The notes below the pieces were generated by a model. It was not told the origin of the DNA. It saw only the letters and a program-made list of their open reading frames with translations, and ran no database searches. From Pseudomonadales bacterium (GTDB lineage Bacteria; Pseudomonadota; Gammaproteobacteria; Pseudomonadales; Pseudohongiellaceae), in NCBI GenBank assembly GCA_022827425.1, contig JAJDSZ010000105.1, positions 1-40,979 on the forward strand: a DNA stretch of 40,979 nt. Reading direction: 5' to 3'. A program made the translations under genes and the position numbers. This document shows, one piece after another, positions 30,074 to 39,844 of the stretch; the first letter of the stretch is position 1; every line of letters begins with the position of its first letter.

Positions 30074-31162
30074 GTGCGAATTTGTCATGTGATCGAATGC
30101 GGTGCGACGGGCGCACTGGAAATGGTTCTGCTCATGGCCGAGATCCAGCGCACCCAGGGGCACGCTGTGCTGATCGTGTACTCGCCGCGTGCCGGGACGC
30201 CCGCTGACTTGCGCGCGAGAATACACCCGGACGTGCGGCTCGAACGCCTGGTGATGCGTCCCATCCCATTGCATATCGCCGGATGGTGCCGGCGCTTTGC
30301 CGGGTTGTTGCGGCGCTGGAATGCGGATGTGCTGCATTTCCATGGCGCCAGGGCGGGATTCATGGGCCGGCTTGTGGCCGGTCGGCGCTTTGGAAACCGC
30401 GCGTTGTACAGCCCGCACTGCATTTCATTGATGCATCTGGATCGCTCGGGAATCGAGCGCGTCCTGTTCCGCGGACTGGAACGATTGGCGAACGGCATTT
30501 GCAACTCGATATATGTGGCTTGCTGTGTCCCCGAGCAGCGGGTGATCGACAATGAAGTCGGAGCTACGACGACTTTGCTGGAAAACGCGGTCGAGGACGG
30601 GCTGCTTGCGCGTTATGCGGGAGTAAAAACTGGAGATCGAGAAAAAAAACGGATCGTCACCTGTTCACGAATTTCGGCGGCCAAAGACCCCTCGCTTTTC
30701 GCGGATATCTGCAGGGCGGTGCGCGCCGCGAGGCCGGACATCGAGTTTCGATGGATCGGTGACGGCGACGCGCATCGCCGCAAATTGCTTGAGGATGCCG
30801 GCGTGCGGGTGACGGGATGGATGTCCCGCGCGGACGCGCTTCGGGAAGTGGCGGACGGCTGGTTCTACCTTTCGACAAGCGCCTGGGAGGGTTTGCCGGT
30901 GTCGGTGCTGGAGGCGATATTGCTGAAGGTTCCCGTGCTTTGCCGACGGGCCGAATGGAGTGAGCCGGTAATACGCCACGATGAGACCGGATTCCTGTTC
31001 GACAACGTGGACGCCGCTTCGGAAATGCTGATCGGACACGATACCGCAAGGCCCGTCGCCGTGGCGGAGAACGCCTGGAAGGCGGCGCGAAGCCGATATT
31101 CCCAGACGCGTTTCGCCGCTGAGCTGGCGCGGCTATACGAACAGTTCGAAAAACGCGGATGA
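30074..31162 (+). CDS. Glycosyltransferase family 4
   Basis: About 362 residues, GT-B fold. The N-terminus R-I-C-H-V-I-E-C-G-A-T-G-A-L-E is the usual nucleotide-loop start. D-V-L-H-F-H-G lies mid-way. I-V-T-C-S-R-I-S-A-A-K-D-P is the donor-domain strand, and A-W-E-G-L-P-V-S-V-L-E-A holds the E-x7-E motif of retaining GT4 enzymes. It adds a sugar to an undecaprenyl-linked repeat unit at the cytosolic face. The GTG at 30074 lies nine bases after AAGGA, while the ATG at 30065 directly abuts it, so GTG is preferred. It follows the methyltransferase gene closely. Confidence 0.88.
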   Translation: MRICHVIECGATGALEMVLLMAEIQRTQGHAVLIVYSPRAGTPADLRARIHPDVRLERLVMRPIPLHIAGWCRRFAGLLRRWNADVLHFHGARAGFMGRLVAGRRFGNRALYSPHCISLMHLDRSGIERVLFRGLERLANGICNSIYVACCVPEQRVIDNEVGATTTLLENAVEDGLLARYAGVKTGDREKKRIVTCSRISAAKDPSLFADICRAVRAARPDIEFRWIGDGDAHRRKLLEDAGVRVTGWMSRADALREVADGWFYLSTSAWEGLPVSVLEAILLKVPVLCRRAEWSEPVIRHDETGFLFDNVDAASEMLIGHDTARPVAVAENAWKAARSRYSQTRFAAELARLYEQFEKRG

Positions 31163-31271
31163 TATTGTCGGCAGTCCCCGGTTGCACCCCTCTGATGCGA
31201 GCTCGTCTGGCTTGTGCAGGCGCACATCCGAATCCGGGTGGCGCCGGGATTGGCCAGTCGTCGATGTCTTC

Positions 31272-32513
31272 ATGAAGTGGCGGGACTCGGTATCGCTTGC
31301 ATTCCTGGTTCGCTGTGTGGGCGGCGCGGGCAGTCTGGGATATGGGCTGTTGCTTGCCGGTGTGCTGTCGCCCACCGCGATGGGGGAATTCACGGTCGCC
31401 GTTTCGGTGGCGATCATCGCCGCGACGGTATCCAAATTCGGCCTTGACGCGTATCTGATGCGTTGCGCCGCGTGCGAACCGCGGGAACTGCGGATTATCG
31501 CGTCGCGCTGTCTCGCCACGTCTTGTCTCGCGGGCATTCTTGCATGGGGAGTCTGTGTCTGGGCCAGCCGGGGAGCCGATTTCGGCACTGGCCCCGTATT
31601 CGGCATTCTGCTGCTGGGAATCCCTTTCCTCGCCATGAGTTACGTGCTCGCCGGATTGCTGAAGGCGGGCGGGCTTCCGGCGGCGGCGGTTTTCCTTGAG
31701 ACCGGCGGTTGGCAATGCCTGATGTGCGTGTGCGCGATTCTAATGCATTTGGCCGGCAGCGATTCGCCGTTCCTTGTCGCCATTTGCTTCGTGCTCGGAA
31801 CGGCGCTGATGTTCGCCGTCTTTCTCCATGTGTCGTGGCGTCCGTCTTTTGGCTCGGAATTGCCGGCGCGGAACACGGGTTTTGCGTCGAGACCCGCGCT
31901 TCGGGAGGTGGCGCCGCTGGCGGGGCTGTCTGTCGGCAATGTGATCATGCGCTGGTCGGATACGCTGTGGATCGCCTGGTGGCTGGCCCCGGGTGAAGTC
32001 GCGGTTTACGTGGTGTGCACAAGGCTTGCCGGCGGCATCGCATTCATCGACCATGCGATCAACGCCATCGCGGCGCCCCGCTTTGCGCGACAGCACCAGA
32101 GCGGGGAAACGCAAGCTCTACGCCGCGAGTTCCTGCGGGCGTGCGCCATTTCGGGAATGCTCGGGGCGCTCGGCGCGGCGGCGGTTGCGCTTCTTGGGCC
32201 GTATGTGCTGGATTGGCTCGGGGGTCCCTATTCCGGGGCGGATCTGATCTTGCGGCTGGCCGCGGCTGCCATGGCGGTCCAGGTGTCGCTGGTGCCCATC
32301 GGACACCTCGCGGCCATGTCGGGACGGGCGTCGGACCACTTCAAGGCAACCGCCCTGGCGCTGGCGCTCCAGCAGACCGCTTTCCTGCTGCTCATCCCGA
32401 GCTTTGGCATGGTGGCGGCATTGTTTGGGTTCGCGTTGTCGAGAATATTCGCCCACCTGCTCACCCTGGCGATTCTGCGAAGCCGGAGCGAATTCAAGTG
32501 GCTGACGCGGTGA
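31272..32513 (+). CDS. Polysaccharide flippase, Wzx/MATE-like
   Basis: About 413 residues with about twelve hydrophobic spans and few charged residues inside them. The N-terminal K-W-R-D-S-V-S-L-A-F-L-V-R-C-V-G-G-A-G and A-M-G-E-F-T-V-A-V-S-V match the start of Wzx-type flippases (polysacc_synt family). It would move the lipid-linked repeat unit across the inner membrane for polymerisation. The ATG at 31272 gives the right N-terminus; the frame extends upstream to 31182 with non-membrane sequence. It meets the minus-strand group tail to tail, only 17 bases from the next stop. Confidence 0.83.
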   Translation: MKWRDSVSLAFLVRCVGGAGSLGYGLLLAGVLSPTAMGEFTVAVSVAIIAATVSKFGLDAYLMRCAACEPRELRIIASRCLATSCLAGILAWGVCVWASRGADFGTGPVFGILLLGIPFLAMSYVLAGLLKAGGLPAAAVFLETGGWQCLMCVCAILMHLAGSDSPFLVAICFVLGTALMFAVFLHVSWRPSFGSELPARNTGFASRPALREVAPLAGLSVGNVIMRWSDTLWIAWWLAPGEVAVYVVCTRLAGGIAFIDHAINAIAAPRFARQHQSGETQALRREFLRACAISGMLGALGAAAVALLGPYVLDWLGGPYSGADLILRLAAAAMAVQVSLVPIGHLAAMSGRASDHFKATALALALQQTAFLLLIPSFGMVAALFGFALSRIFAHLLTLAILRSRSEFKWLTR

Positions 32514-32530
32514 CCGGTCGCTGGTGAAAA

Positions 32531-33808
32531 TCATTCCTGTGCGGCGTAGCCCCGCCCGGCGCGTTCGGGTGCGCCGTCCCGGGTCCAGCCGCCTGTCGCC
32601 ATGCCCCGCCGCCCGGTGGCCCATATCATGAATTTGTCGACAAAAACGATGGCGAAGGTCGGATAGGCGAAGTACCACGCGTAGGTCTTCACGAAGTTGT
32701 ACACCTCGGAACGGAACAGCCGGTAGGTAAGAATCAGGGCGAAAACTATGAAGACATGCCGCATCGCTGTGGGCGACCTTTCAAGCAGGCCGAAACAGGC
32801 CCCGAAGAAAGCGAACTGGACCGCGACTCCCATCAGTCCGTTTGCCGAATATCCCTCCCACAAGCCGCTGAAGCCATAGCCGAGTCCGGGGAAAAGTATC
32901 ACCCGTTCGGGGAAAAACTCCTGGAAAAACCACTCGGAAAGCGCATCCTCCTCAGGGCGCATGACAAAAAGGGATTTCAACGCGAGGGCGTAGCCGTTGT
33001 GGGGAAGTTCCACATCCGGCCGAGTCATGAGCAAAACAGTGTGCCTGATCCAATTGGTGTATTCCCCGAAGTCAATGTTGCTCGGATAGTCTTGATTGAG
33101 AAGGAGGTCGTAGAGGACCGGCTTGAACAAAAGGGTCGCCGACAACGAAAGGACCATGACAAGGGCGACGGTGCGCGGTCGGATTCTACCGCTGCGTTCA
33201 AGGAAGTAACACAGGCAAATCACCATGATGGAAAGGTCGTACCTTGATATGGTCAGCAGCCCCACAAGAATGCCGTGGCAAAGGATGAAGTACAGCAGCG
33301 CCCTGTCGCGCCGGTTTCCAAAGTACAGATGCCGGGCCAGCACGATAGGCAGGCAGACATTGATGAAATTGGCCAGATAGAATAGCGCCACCCTGGGCCT
33401 GACCGCGGCGAAGCGCTCGATGCGGTCGGAGAAAAGAAAATCCAGAGGGCCGATCAGCAAGATTGCCGCCGCTTCAAACGCCAGCGCGACCCCAACCACA
33501 AAAAGCAGGGTGGTGTGGGAAGGCAGATATTCCCGGACCCGAATCGCGCTGCTTCGCTGGCGCACGCCGGCGAGCGCGTAGGCGAGGTTGAATCCGATGA
33601 CGGCCGCCACGGACATCCAGCCGATTTGATCCAGTTGGTCCGTGTAAGCCCGCCCCATGGTCGCCCGCGAGACGGTCAGGCCAAAGGCCATGTACGCCAT
33701 GGCGCACAAGTTGAAGTAGATGCCCAGTTGCAGGAAGTTTCCGCGGCGAACGTAGTACCAGACGCTGAAACCACCGGAGACAGTCAGTAACGCCAGTATT
33801 TGCGGCAT
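32531..33808 (-). CDS. Oligosaccharide repeat-unit polymerase (Wzy-like)
   Basis: 425 residues with about ten to twelve spans. In the distal periplasmic loop it has F-P-G-L-G-Y-G-F-S-G-L-W-E-G-Y-S-A-N-G-L-M-G, a pattern typical of repeat-unit polymerases. Several Arg residues lie in loops (R-Y-D-L-S, R-P-D-V-E-L) where Wzy binds acidic glycans. It would link repeat units in the periplasm. It is the last gene of the minus-strand export group, four bases after the GT-B-like gene. Having two polymerase or ligase candidates in one locus suggests one of them attaches or modifies the polymer. Confidence 0.75.
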   Translation of the reverse strand: MPQILALLTVSGGFSVWYYVRRGNFLQLGIYFNLCAMAYMAFGLTVSRATMGRAYTDQLDQIGWMSVAAVIGFNLAYALAGVRQRSSAIRVREYLPSHTTLLFVVGVALAFEAAAILLIGPLDFLFSDRIERFAAVRPRVALFYLANFINVCLPIVLARHLYFGNRRDRALLYFILCHGILVGLLTISRYDLSIMVICLCYFLERSGRIRPRTVALVMVLSLSATLLFKPVLYDLLLNQDYPSNIDFGEYTNWIRHTVLLMTRPDVELPHNGYALALKSLFVMRPEEDALSEWFFQEFFPERVILFPGLGYGFSGLWEGYSANGLMGVAVQFAFFGACFGLLERSPTAMRHVFIVFALILTYRLFRSEVYNFVKTYAWYFAYPTFAIVFVDKFMIWATGRRGMATGGWTRDGAPERAGRGYAAQE

Positions 33809-33812
33809 CTCG

Positions 33813-34856
33813 CTAGAGCCTCTTCCTGAATCGTTTGAACCAGTTCACGTAGGCCCAGCGCAGGGGGTAATCCAGGCTGACAGATCCAGCGCGAGAGGCT
33901 TCGGCAACGGGTTGGCGGGACCGGGACCCGAAACCGGCGGCGTCGAGTATGAAGTCCTCCACGGGGGCCGGCGCGGACAGATGCGCAATCTCGCGCGCCT
34001 GGAAGGTCATGCGGTCGGCGGCGGGCCGCAGCATGGAGGCCAGCGCGCCGTCGAGATCCGTGGACTGGTGGATGCGCCATCCCGTTTGCTGGGTGAGCGG
34101 AGCATCCCGATAATCCAGCGTGGCGGTTGGCGTTCCCGCGAGCATCGCCGTGGTTGCTATTGTGGAGGGAGTCGTGATCAGGCATTGATAGCGGAGTATG
34201 GATTTCGCGAAAGACTCCGCGGTGTCGTTGTCCCTGGCGGGAATGCCCAGGGATTTCAACAGCTCCCGGTCTCCGATCCGGAAACGGTAATCCGCTCCCA
34301 TGCGTTCCAGGGCGGCGACAGTGAGCGTGATCAGTTTTTCCAGTCTCAACCGTTCGCCCTTGTCGAACGCGGGAGTCCGCGCGGTTGCGATAAGGAACCC
34401 GGCGGTCCTGGATCGTGGCGAAGTTTCGTCCCCGGTTGGCGCGGGCGCGGCGCGGGCGGGGAGCCAGGCGTGGGTCCGGACGCCAAGCGCGGCGTAAGCC
34501 TCGCAAGACCACCGGTCCACACAGGCGACATGGGTATACAGCAGCGGGTCCATCTGGTTCGCCCGCCGGTGCGCGGCGTTGCGATACGCGTTCGCCACAT
34601 CGTAGATTCCGTCGAAGAGATAGAGTCTCGGCACACCGCGGCTCGCCGCCAACTCCAGTATCCTCCGCGCGGCGACGCTGGTGTCGACACAGTTGACGAC
34701 CAAGCCGGTATTCCGGAGGCGGCGCGGCAGTGACTGAAGGCTGATCACGCCGTACCGGGCGACATGACGGAGCCGCTCAAGGTTTACACCCAGATCCTCG
34801 AACTGTCGGGCGGGTTGCAGGAAGAGTATGTTGAAATCAGAATCCAAGAATCTCAC
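33813..34856 (-). CDS. GT-B-like surface polysaccharide protein, family not recognised
   Basis: About 347 residues. It starts near V-R-F-L-D-S-D-F-N-I-L-F-L-Q-P-A-R, a nucleotide-fold first strand. Further on, T-P-S-T-I-A-T-T-A-M-L-A-G-T-P-T-A-T-L-D-Y resembles the S-S-T-x-x-x-E-A-x-x-x-G-x-P segment that binds donors in GT-B glycosyltransferases and CDP-polyol transferases. The usual Glu is Met here. A role in assembling the polymer is likely from the neighbours but not certain. The GTG at 34856 overlaps the previous gene by 20 bases and has GGAAG six bases before it. Confidence 0.55.
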   Translation of the reverse strand: MRFLDSDFNILFLQPARQFEDLGVNLERLRHVARYGVISLQSLPRRLRNTGLVVNCVDTSVAARRILELAASRGVPRLYLFDGIYDVANAYRNAAHRRANQMDPLLYTHVACVDRWSCEAYAALGVRTHAWLPARAAPAPTGDETSPRSRTAGFLIATARTPAFDKGERLRLEKLITLTVAALERMGADYRFRIGDRELLKSLGIPARDNDTAESFAKSILRYQCLITTPSTIATTAMLAGTPTATLDYRDAPLTQQTGWRIHQSTDLDGALASMLRPAADRMTFQAREIAHLSAPAPVEDFILDAAGFGSRSRQPVAEASRAGSVSLDYPLRWAYVNWFKRFRKRL

Positions 34857-35496
34857 CCAGCACTTCCGGGCGACCGGCCCGCACCGCGGCGGCGGACGCG
34901 CCGCGGATATCCCGTCCGAAGGCGGCCCGCGCTTTCTCCGCAATCAGGACGCGCCCGGATTCGTCAAGCTCATCCCAGACCCCGAGGCCGGCCTCAACCA
35001 TCAGCAGGAGCATCGCGTGGCGCCGGTCTTCGTGCGGTCCGGTGTGTAGTGCCAATCGCAATGGCGCCGCAGTTTCAGATGCCGGGGCTTCGCGGTCCAA
35101 CCTGACCTGCACGAGCCGCATCCAGCCATAGGGGTCCATGGCGGCCAGGCCGAGACCTTTTTCCAGCATGGTTTCAACCTCCCCCGGAACGTGTCCGCCT
35201 CCGGCGTCCTCGTACTCGCCGAGAATCAGCAAACCCAGGGCGAGGTCGGTATGGATTCGGGCTGTTCGCCGCCAATTCGCCGCTGCCTCGCGCGAGTGAA
35301 CGAAGCGGTTCAGGGAGGCGCGGTCCACCGCCTGTTCGTCTTGCAGCCGTTCCATGACGGAATTGCCGGACAACAGCAAAACGTCCGAAACCGCGATGGG
35401 GACCGCTGCGATGAAAACAGCCGCGCCGATGACGACTGCGGACAATGCCGGGAGGTAGGGCAAGAATCGGCGGGATGTCCGGCCACCGTAAGCCAT
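34837..35496 (-). CDS. Single-span protein of exopolysaccharide loci, unknown
   Basis: 219 residues: a short cytosolic start, one hydrophobic helix (about residues 12-38, PYLPALSAVVIGAAVFIAAV), then a periplasmic helical domain rich in Leu, Glu and Arg. The helical part may be TPR-like, but no repeat is clear. I do not recognise the family. The ATG at 35496 lies two bases after the Wzc stop, so the two are tightly coupled, and a role near the Wzc/Wza export complex is likely. A longer frame upstream overlaps wzc and is not supported. Confidence 0.6.
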   Translation of the reverse strand: MAYGGRTSRRFLPYLPALSAVVIGAAVFIAAVPIAVSDVLLLSGNSVMERLQDEQAVDRASLNRFVHSREAAANWRRTARIHTDLALGLLILGEYEDAGGGHVPGEVETMLEKGLGLAAMDPYGWMRLVQVRLDREAPASETAAPLRLALHTGPHEDRRHAMLLLMVEAGLGVWDELDESGRVLIAEKARAAFGRDIRGASAAAVRAGRPEVLGEILGF

Positions 35497-35498
35497 GG

Positions 35499-37736
35499 CT
35501 AACGGGCGTAATACTGGCTGTACTTGGAGGACAGGCTGTTTGGCTCCGGGCCATATCCATACGAGCCATAGTTGTATGAGTAGTATCCCTTCCGGTGGCC
35601 TTGCGCCATTGTCAAGGCGGCGCCGGTAACGCGCACCCGGGAGTCCACGAGCTGTTTGACGCCCGCCGCCGCGACTTTGCGTGGCGTGTTGGCCCAGCGC
35701 ACGGCGTAAACAGTTTGATCGACACATTGGGCCAGTGTGATCGAATCCGATACCAGAAGCACGGGAGGCGAATCGACTATCACAAAATCGTAACGGGACT
35801 TGAACTCGGCGAGGAGTTTCGACAGTTTCTGCGACCGGACGATATCGGTGCGGACTTTGAGGGACTTTCCCGCCGTGAGTATGTCAAGACCCGAGGCTTC
35901 GTCATTCTTGATGAAATCCCCGGTGGCAATGGCATGATCGGCGAGCAGGTGGGCAAGACCGAAATCATCCGTCAATCCCAGCCGTTTCGCGATCTGGCCG
36001 TGCCGGAAATCGGCGTCGATCAGCAAGGTGCTGCGCCCGCCGCGGGCAAGCATGCGCGCCAGGGAAATGGCCAGAAAAGTCTTCCCTTCGTTGGCAACCG
36101 AGGAAGTGACAAGAACGGAAACGGAATTCGGTTCGACATTGTGGGTCGCCAGCAACCCGGTGTGAAGCATGCGCAGCGACTCCGAGAAGGCCGACATGGG
36201 ATTTTCCAACACATGATCGACGATGGAATCCTCCGGTTCGGCCAGCATCGGAATGGCGCCAAACGAGCCGACTTTCAAACCGGTTTCCAACTGTCCGCTG
36301 TGCCTGAATCCCCGTTCGAAAACCTGTTCGACCACGAACACCGTCAATAGCGCCAGAAGCAGGGAAACGACCAGCGAAATGGCGGACGCCGCCGGTATGT
36401 TCGGCCAGGAATGTTCGATCGGCACGCTGGCGCGGGAGATGATTCGCGCATCGGCCGAAAACAGATCTTCCTGATCCCCGGTTTCCATGTAGCGCGCCAG
36501 GAAAACATCGAACAGGGCCTGGTTCGCGGCGGCCTCGCGCTCGAGAACGCGAAGCCGGGCCTGTGAAGTGGTCAGTCGGGTGGCTTCTTCCCTGAGTCCA
36601 TCAAGGCTGGATTCCAGTGTTTGTTCCCGGGTCTTCGCCACTTCGAGATTGTTTTCCAGGCTGGATACGATCCGTCCGACTTCTTCCGAAATTCTTGTGC
36701 GGATATCCACCAACTCGGCCTCGACATTGATCATGCGCGGATGCCGCGGGCCGTATTCCTGGGCCATCTGGGCAGCTTCGCCATCGAGGATGGTTTCCTG
36801 CATCCTGAGGTTTTGAATCAGCGGCGCGGCGAGCACCTCGGGTGTCGAGTAGATGCCGTCCTCCGACAGCGACAGTTCCCGCGCCTGACGAAGCTTGGCG
36901 TCCGCTTCCGAAGTCGCCGCCCGCGCGACGATCAATTGCGAGTTGACTTCGGAAATCTGCTGTTCGATCAATGTGGAATCGCTGGTCTGGGTAAGGCCCT
37001 GCTCCCGACGATAGTTTTCCACCGCCCGCTCCGACTGTTCGACCTGATCCCGGAGCGTCAGCACCCGTTCATTCAGCCAGGAGGCCGCTTGTTCGGTCGC
37101 GTCGAACTGCTGATCGAGCTGTTCCCGAAGATAGATGTCGGCCAGGGTGTTGACCACTGTCGCCGCCAATTCCGCGTCTTCGGTAGTCACCGCGACCGAA
37201 ACCACATAGGAGATGCCCACGGATTCTATGTTCAGGGCTTCGATCAATGCCATGACGGTTTCATCCCGGACCCTGCGTTCCGCTTCCGCGGCGGTCAAAA
37301 CGTCGTCGGGGCCGCTGCCGGGCACGAGCCCGCGAAGCCAGGGCAATGTACTGCCCCACAGCGAGGGCGGACGGAGTTGCCGGTTGAATTCGGGATTGTC
37401 CACAAGCCCGAGTTCATCGACGACTTTTTCGGCCAGGGACCGGGATGCGAGCACTTGGACCTCGCTCTGAATCGTGATCCGGTCGGGACGCAGGGCTTCG
37501 AGCACGCTTTCAATGTCAACCACATTGGTTGCGCGGGTGCCGATGAGTATCCGCGCCTCCGCGGTGTAGCGGGGGGTCAACTGGAACAGGACCAGCGCCG
37601 AAACGAGCATCGTCAGCAGCATGGTGGCGAAGATCAGCATCTTGTGGCGCCAGAGCAGGGCGAGCACATCGAGCAGCACCGGTTCGGCGGCGGGCGGCGC
37701 CTCGGCGTTCGAATCGGGAACGATGGGGGAATTCAT
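35499..37736 (-). CDS. wzc: Polysaccharide co-polymerase and tyrosine autokinase, Wzc-like
   Basis: 745 residues. Wzz domain with TM1 at about 33-53 and TM2 at about 452-472; the periplasmic part has long coiled coils (about 210-400). The cytosolic BY-kinase has Walker A V-A-N-E-G-K-T-F (about 546-553), Walker A' L-L-I-D-A-D-F-R-H-G (about 571-580) and Walker B F-V-I-V-D-S-P-P (about 651-658). It ends in a tyrosine cluster with nine Tyr in the last 28 residues, the autophosphorylation sites that control chain length. It oligomerises in the inner membrane and contacts the Wza-like exporter. The ATG at 37736 gives the natural start. No separate Wzb-type low-molecular-weight phosphatase is seen; the PPP protein at 26.3 kb is not of that class. 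Confidence 0.93.
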   Translation of the reverse strand: MNSPIVPDSNAEAPPAAEPVLLDVLALLWRHKMLIFATMLLTMLVSALVLFQLTPRYTAEARILIGTRATNVVDIESVLEALRPDRITIQSEVQVLASRSLAEKVVDELGLVDNPEFNRQLRPPSLWGSTLPWLRGLVPGSGPDDVLTAAEAERRVRDETVMALIEALNIESVGISYVVSVAVTTEDAELAATVVNTLADIYLREQLDQQFDATEQAASWLNERVLTLRDQVEQSERAVENYRREQGLTQTSDSTLIEQQISEVNSQLIVARAATSEADAKLRQARELSLSEDGIYSTPEVLAAPLIQNLRMQETILDGEAAQMAQEYGPRHPRMINVEAELVDIRTRISEEVGRIVSSLENNLEVAKTREQTLESSLDGLREEATRLTTSQARLRVLEREAAANQALFDVFLARYMETGDQEDLFSADARIISRASVPIEHSWPNIPAASAISLVVSLLLALLTVFVVEQVFERGFRHSGQLETGLKVGSFGAIPMLAEPEDSIVDHVLENPMSAFSESLRMLHTGLLATHNVEPNSVSVLVTSSVANEGKTFLAISLARMLARGGRSTLLIDADFRHGQIAKRLGLTDDFGLAHLLADHAIATGDFIKNDEASGLDILTAGKSLKVRTDIVRSQKLSKLLAEFKSRYDFVIVDSPPVLLVSDSITLAQCVDQTVYAVRWANTPRKVAAAGVKQLVDSRVRVTGAALTMAQGHRKGYYSYNYGSYGYGPEPNSLSSKYSQYYAR

Positions 37737-37773
37737 GGCTTCACAGGTATCCGAATCTTGTCCTGTCCGCAGA

Positions 37774-39171
37774 TCAGAAAGCGTTCCGGTGGCCCACCAG
37801 GGCCGGGACGCTGCGGGCAACGATCCACAGGTCCAGCCAAAGCGACCACCGGGCCAGGTACCAGAGGTCGTAGCGGACCCTCTTTTCCATGTTTTCGGGC
37901 GAATCCGAGCCGCGCAAACCGTGGATTTGCGCCCAGCCCGTGATTCCGGGCCTCACGCGGTGGCGCAGCATGTAGCCGGGGATGAGCTCGCGGTATTGCA
38001 GGTTCACGGAGACGGCGTGGGGTCGCGGCCCGACGACCGACATGTCTCCGCGCAGCACATTGTAGATCTGCGGCAGTTCGTCGAGTGAGGTGCGGCGCAG
38101 GAACTTCCCGATGGGGGTATATCGATCGTCTTCCCTGACCGCCTGCCTGACATCCGCGCCGTCCTCGATCACGGTCATGGTGCGGAACTTGAGCACCCGA
38201 ATCTCCCGGCCGTCGATGCCGTGCCGCCGTTGGCGGAACAGCGCCGGGCCAGGCGATGTGAGCCTGATCGCCGCCGCGATGATTAACATGGGCGCCGCCG
38301 AGACCAGAAGCATCAAGAGCGCGAGAAGAACATCCTCCGTTCTCTTGACCCAACTGTTGGCGCCCGAATAGGGAGTTTCAAAAATGCTGACAAGCGGCAA
38401 TCCGCCGCAATCCACCCAGCGCGCGTGGGCCAACTCCTCGGCATGCGTGTTTGGAACGATGTAGACGGATACCGGCGTATCGCACAGCGCGGCGACCAGG
38501 CGCCGGCATGCGTCTCCGGCTTCCGGGCGCATCGCGACAAACACCGTTGAAAACTCGCCTTTTCCGGCCCGTTCCACCAGATCTTCCAGGTTTCCCAGGA
38601 CCGGCAGGGAGAAGCCGTCGCTTTCGACCTCTTCAGCCGTTCGCTCCGATTCGGCAAAGCACCCCGCCAGCGTGGCGCCGAAGGCGGCGCCGGATTGCAG
38701 AAAGCGGCCGAAACCGAGCGCCCTTTCTCCGGCGCCGGCGATGACCGCTGGCGCGCCGGTTGGAGAAGTTCGGCCATGACGGGTTGCGAACTGCAAGGTC
38801 AGGCGCCAGCCCACGAGTCCGAGCGCGCCGAAAATTGCCCAGAAACCGACCGCCAGGCGGGAATAGTCCGCGGTTACCTTGGCGGTCCAGGCGATCACCA
38901 AAAGCCCGGCGAGCGTCCACGCCCAAGCGGTCAGCGCAACCCGGATTTCCTGGAAAAGCTCCCTGATCGCCGTTCGCTCGCGAACCGGCGCACCTCCGCC
39001 GAACAGCAGATAGAGCGGCAGCGCGACAAGGCCGGCGGGCAGGTACAGTTCCGCGTTGTCCAGGCCACGCAGTCGATAGGCCAGCCAGAGGCTCAAGACT
39101 ATGACAATGGCGTCGGCGCAACGCGCCACCGACACGCGCTGTAATCGAACCGGTTTCAGTTGTCTTTCCAA
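37774..39171 (-). CDS. Undecaprenyl-phosphate sugar-1-phosphate transferase (WbaP/WcaJ-like)
   Basis: 465 residues. Four N-terminal membrane spans, a nucleotide-fold middle domain (A-P-A-V-I-A-G-A-G-E-R), one span near 280-300, then the C-terminal bacterial sugar transferase domain. Its motifs are L-K-F-R-T-M, T-S-L-D-E-L-P-Q-I-Y-N-V-L, G-D-M-S-V-V-G-P-R-P, and R-P-G-I-T-G-W-A-Q-I-H-G. It starts each repeat unit by placing a hexose-1-phosphate on undecaprenyl phosphate. Length and domain order match the polyisoprenyl-phosphate hexose transferases of exopolysaccharide loci. It is followed 37 bases later by wzc. Confidence 0.93.
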   Translation of the reverse strand: MERQLKPVRLQRVSVARCADAIVIVLSLWLAYRLRGLDNAELYLPAGLVALPLYLLFGGGAPVRERTAIRELFQEIRVALTAWAWTLAGLLVIAWTAKVTADYSRLAVGFWAIFGALGLVGWRLTLQFATRHGRTSPTGAPAVIAGAGERALGFGRFLQSGAAFGATLAGCFAESERTAEEVESDGFSLPVLGNLEDLVERAGKGEFSTVFVAMRPEAGDACRRLVAALCDTPVSVYIVPNTHAEELAHARWVDCGGLPLVSIFETPYSGANSWVKRTEDVLLALLMLLVSAAPMLIIAAAIRLTSPGPALFRQRRHGIDGREIRVLKFRTMTVIEDGADVRQAVREDDRYTPIGKFLRRTSLDELPQIYNVLRGDMSVVGPRPHAVSVNLQYRELIPGYMLRHRVRPGITGWAQIHGLRGSDSPENMEKRVRYDLWYLARWSLWLDLWIVARSVPALVGHRNAF

Positions 39172-39259
39172 TTATCCAGTTCTCATACAAGCACAACGCA
39201 AGCTGTATCCAATAATCGGTACCGGGCTTCCGGCACAGCCTCCGGGACTGGCGCCGGAG

Positions 39260-39844
39260 CTAGAACAACCGCTCCGCCACCCGGACCACATCGCCCGGCA
39301 ATACCTTGTCGTTCACGTCAATCTCGTTTTCCGTGCGGGTTTCGTCGGTCGCCCGGATTACCATCACCCGGTTTGTTCTCGCCCGGTAGCTGAAGCCGCC
39401 GCCGAGGGCCACCGCCTCGATCACGGTCATCCCGTTGACATAGGGATACGCGCCGGGATCGTTCACTTCCCCGATGATGTAGAACGGGCGGTATTCCAAG
39501 ACTTCGACGCTGACTCTCGGATCGACCAGGTAGTCCGGCTTCAGCGCATCGACGACAATCCGCTGCGCCTCGCCGAGCGTGGCGCCATCGAAATCGAGGA
39601 CGCCCACCAGTGGCAGCGATACAGTGTCCGTTTCGCTGAGCAGGTACTCTCCCGTCAAATCGTCATGCCCGAAAACGGTGATGCGGATGCGGTCGCCGTG
39701 GCCCAGCACATAGTCCGCCGTATCCTCCGCGGCGCCGCGCGCCTTCGGCGCGAGAACCGCGAGCAGGCAGAACGCAACGAGAAACACGAAGCGCCCAATT
39801 GGCGGCCGTGGCTTGGCAAAAGTTATTCCGGGGGCCGGACTCAT
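39260..39844 (-). CDS. Polysaccharide export protein, Wza-like (short)
   Basis: 194 residues. Signal peptide (VFLVAFCLLAVLAPKARGAA), then Y-V-L-G-H-G-D-R-I-R-I-T-V-F-G, the start of the Poly_export domain, and an SLBB-like part with F-Y-I-I-G-E-V-N-D-P-G-A-Y-P-Y. There is no lipobox Cys next to the cleavage site, so it seems not to be a lipoprotein. It is half the size of Wza and lacks the C-terminal transmembrane helix. That is common where an outer-membrane beta-barrel is encoded next door, as here. It probably forms the periplasmic part of the export channel. Its ATG overlaps the barrel gene's stop. Confidence 0.88.
   Translation of the reverse strand: MSPAPGITFAKPRPPIGRFVFLVAFCLLAVLAPKARGAAEDTADYVLGHGDRIRITVFGHDDLTGEYLLSETDTVSLPLVGVLDFDGATLGEAQRIVVDALKPDYLVDPRVSVEVLEYRPFYIIGEVNDPGAYPYVNGMTVIEAVALGGGFSYRARTNRVMVIRATDETRTENEIDVNDKVLPGDVVRVAERLF

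Noticed and set aside
32513..32531. Terminator between the convergent flippase and polymerase genes
   Set aside because: The gap is only 17 bases and shows no stem-loop with a T run.
36621..37943. Plus-strand open frame of 440 codons
   Set aside because: Shadow opposite wzc, whose kinase motifs are on the minus strand.
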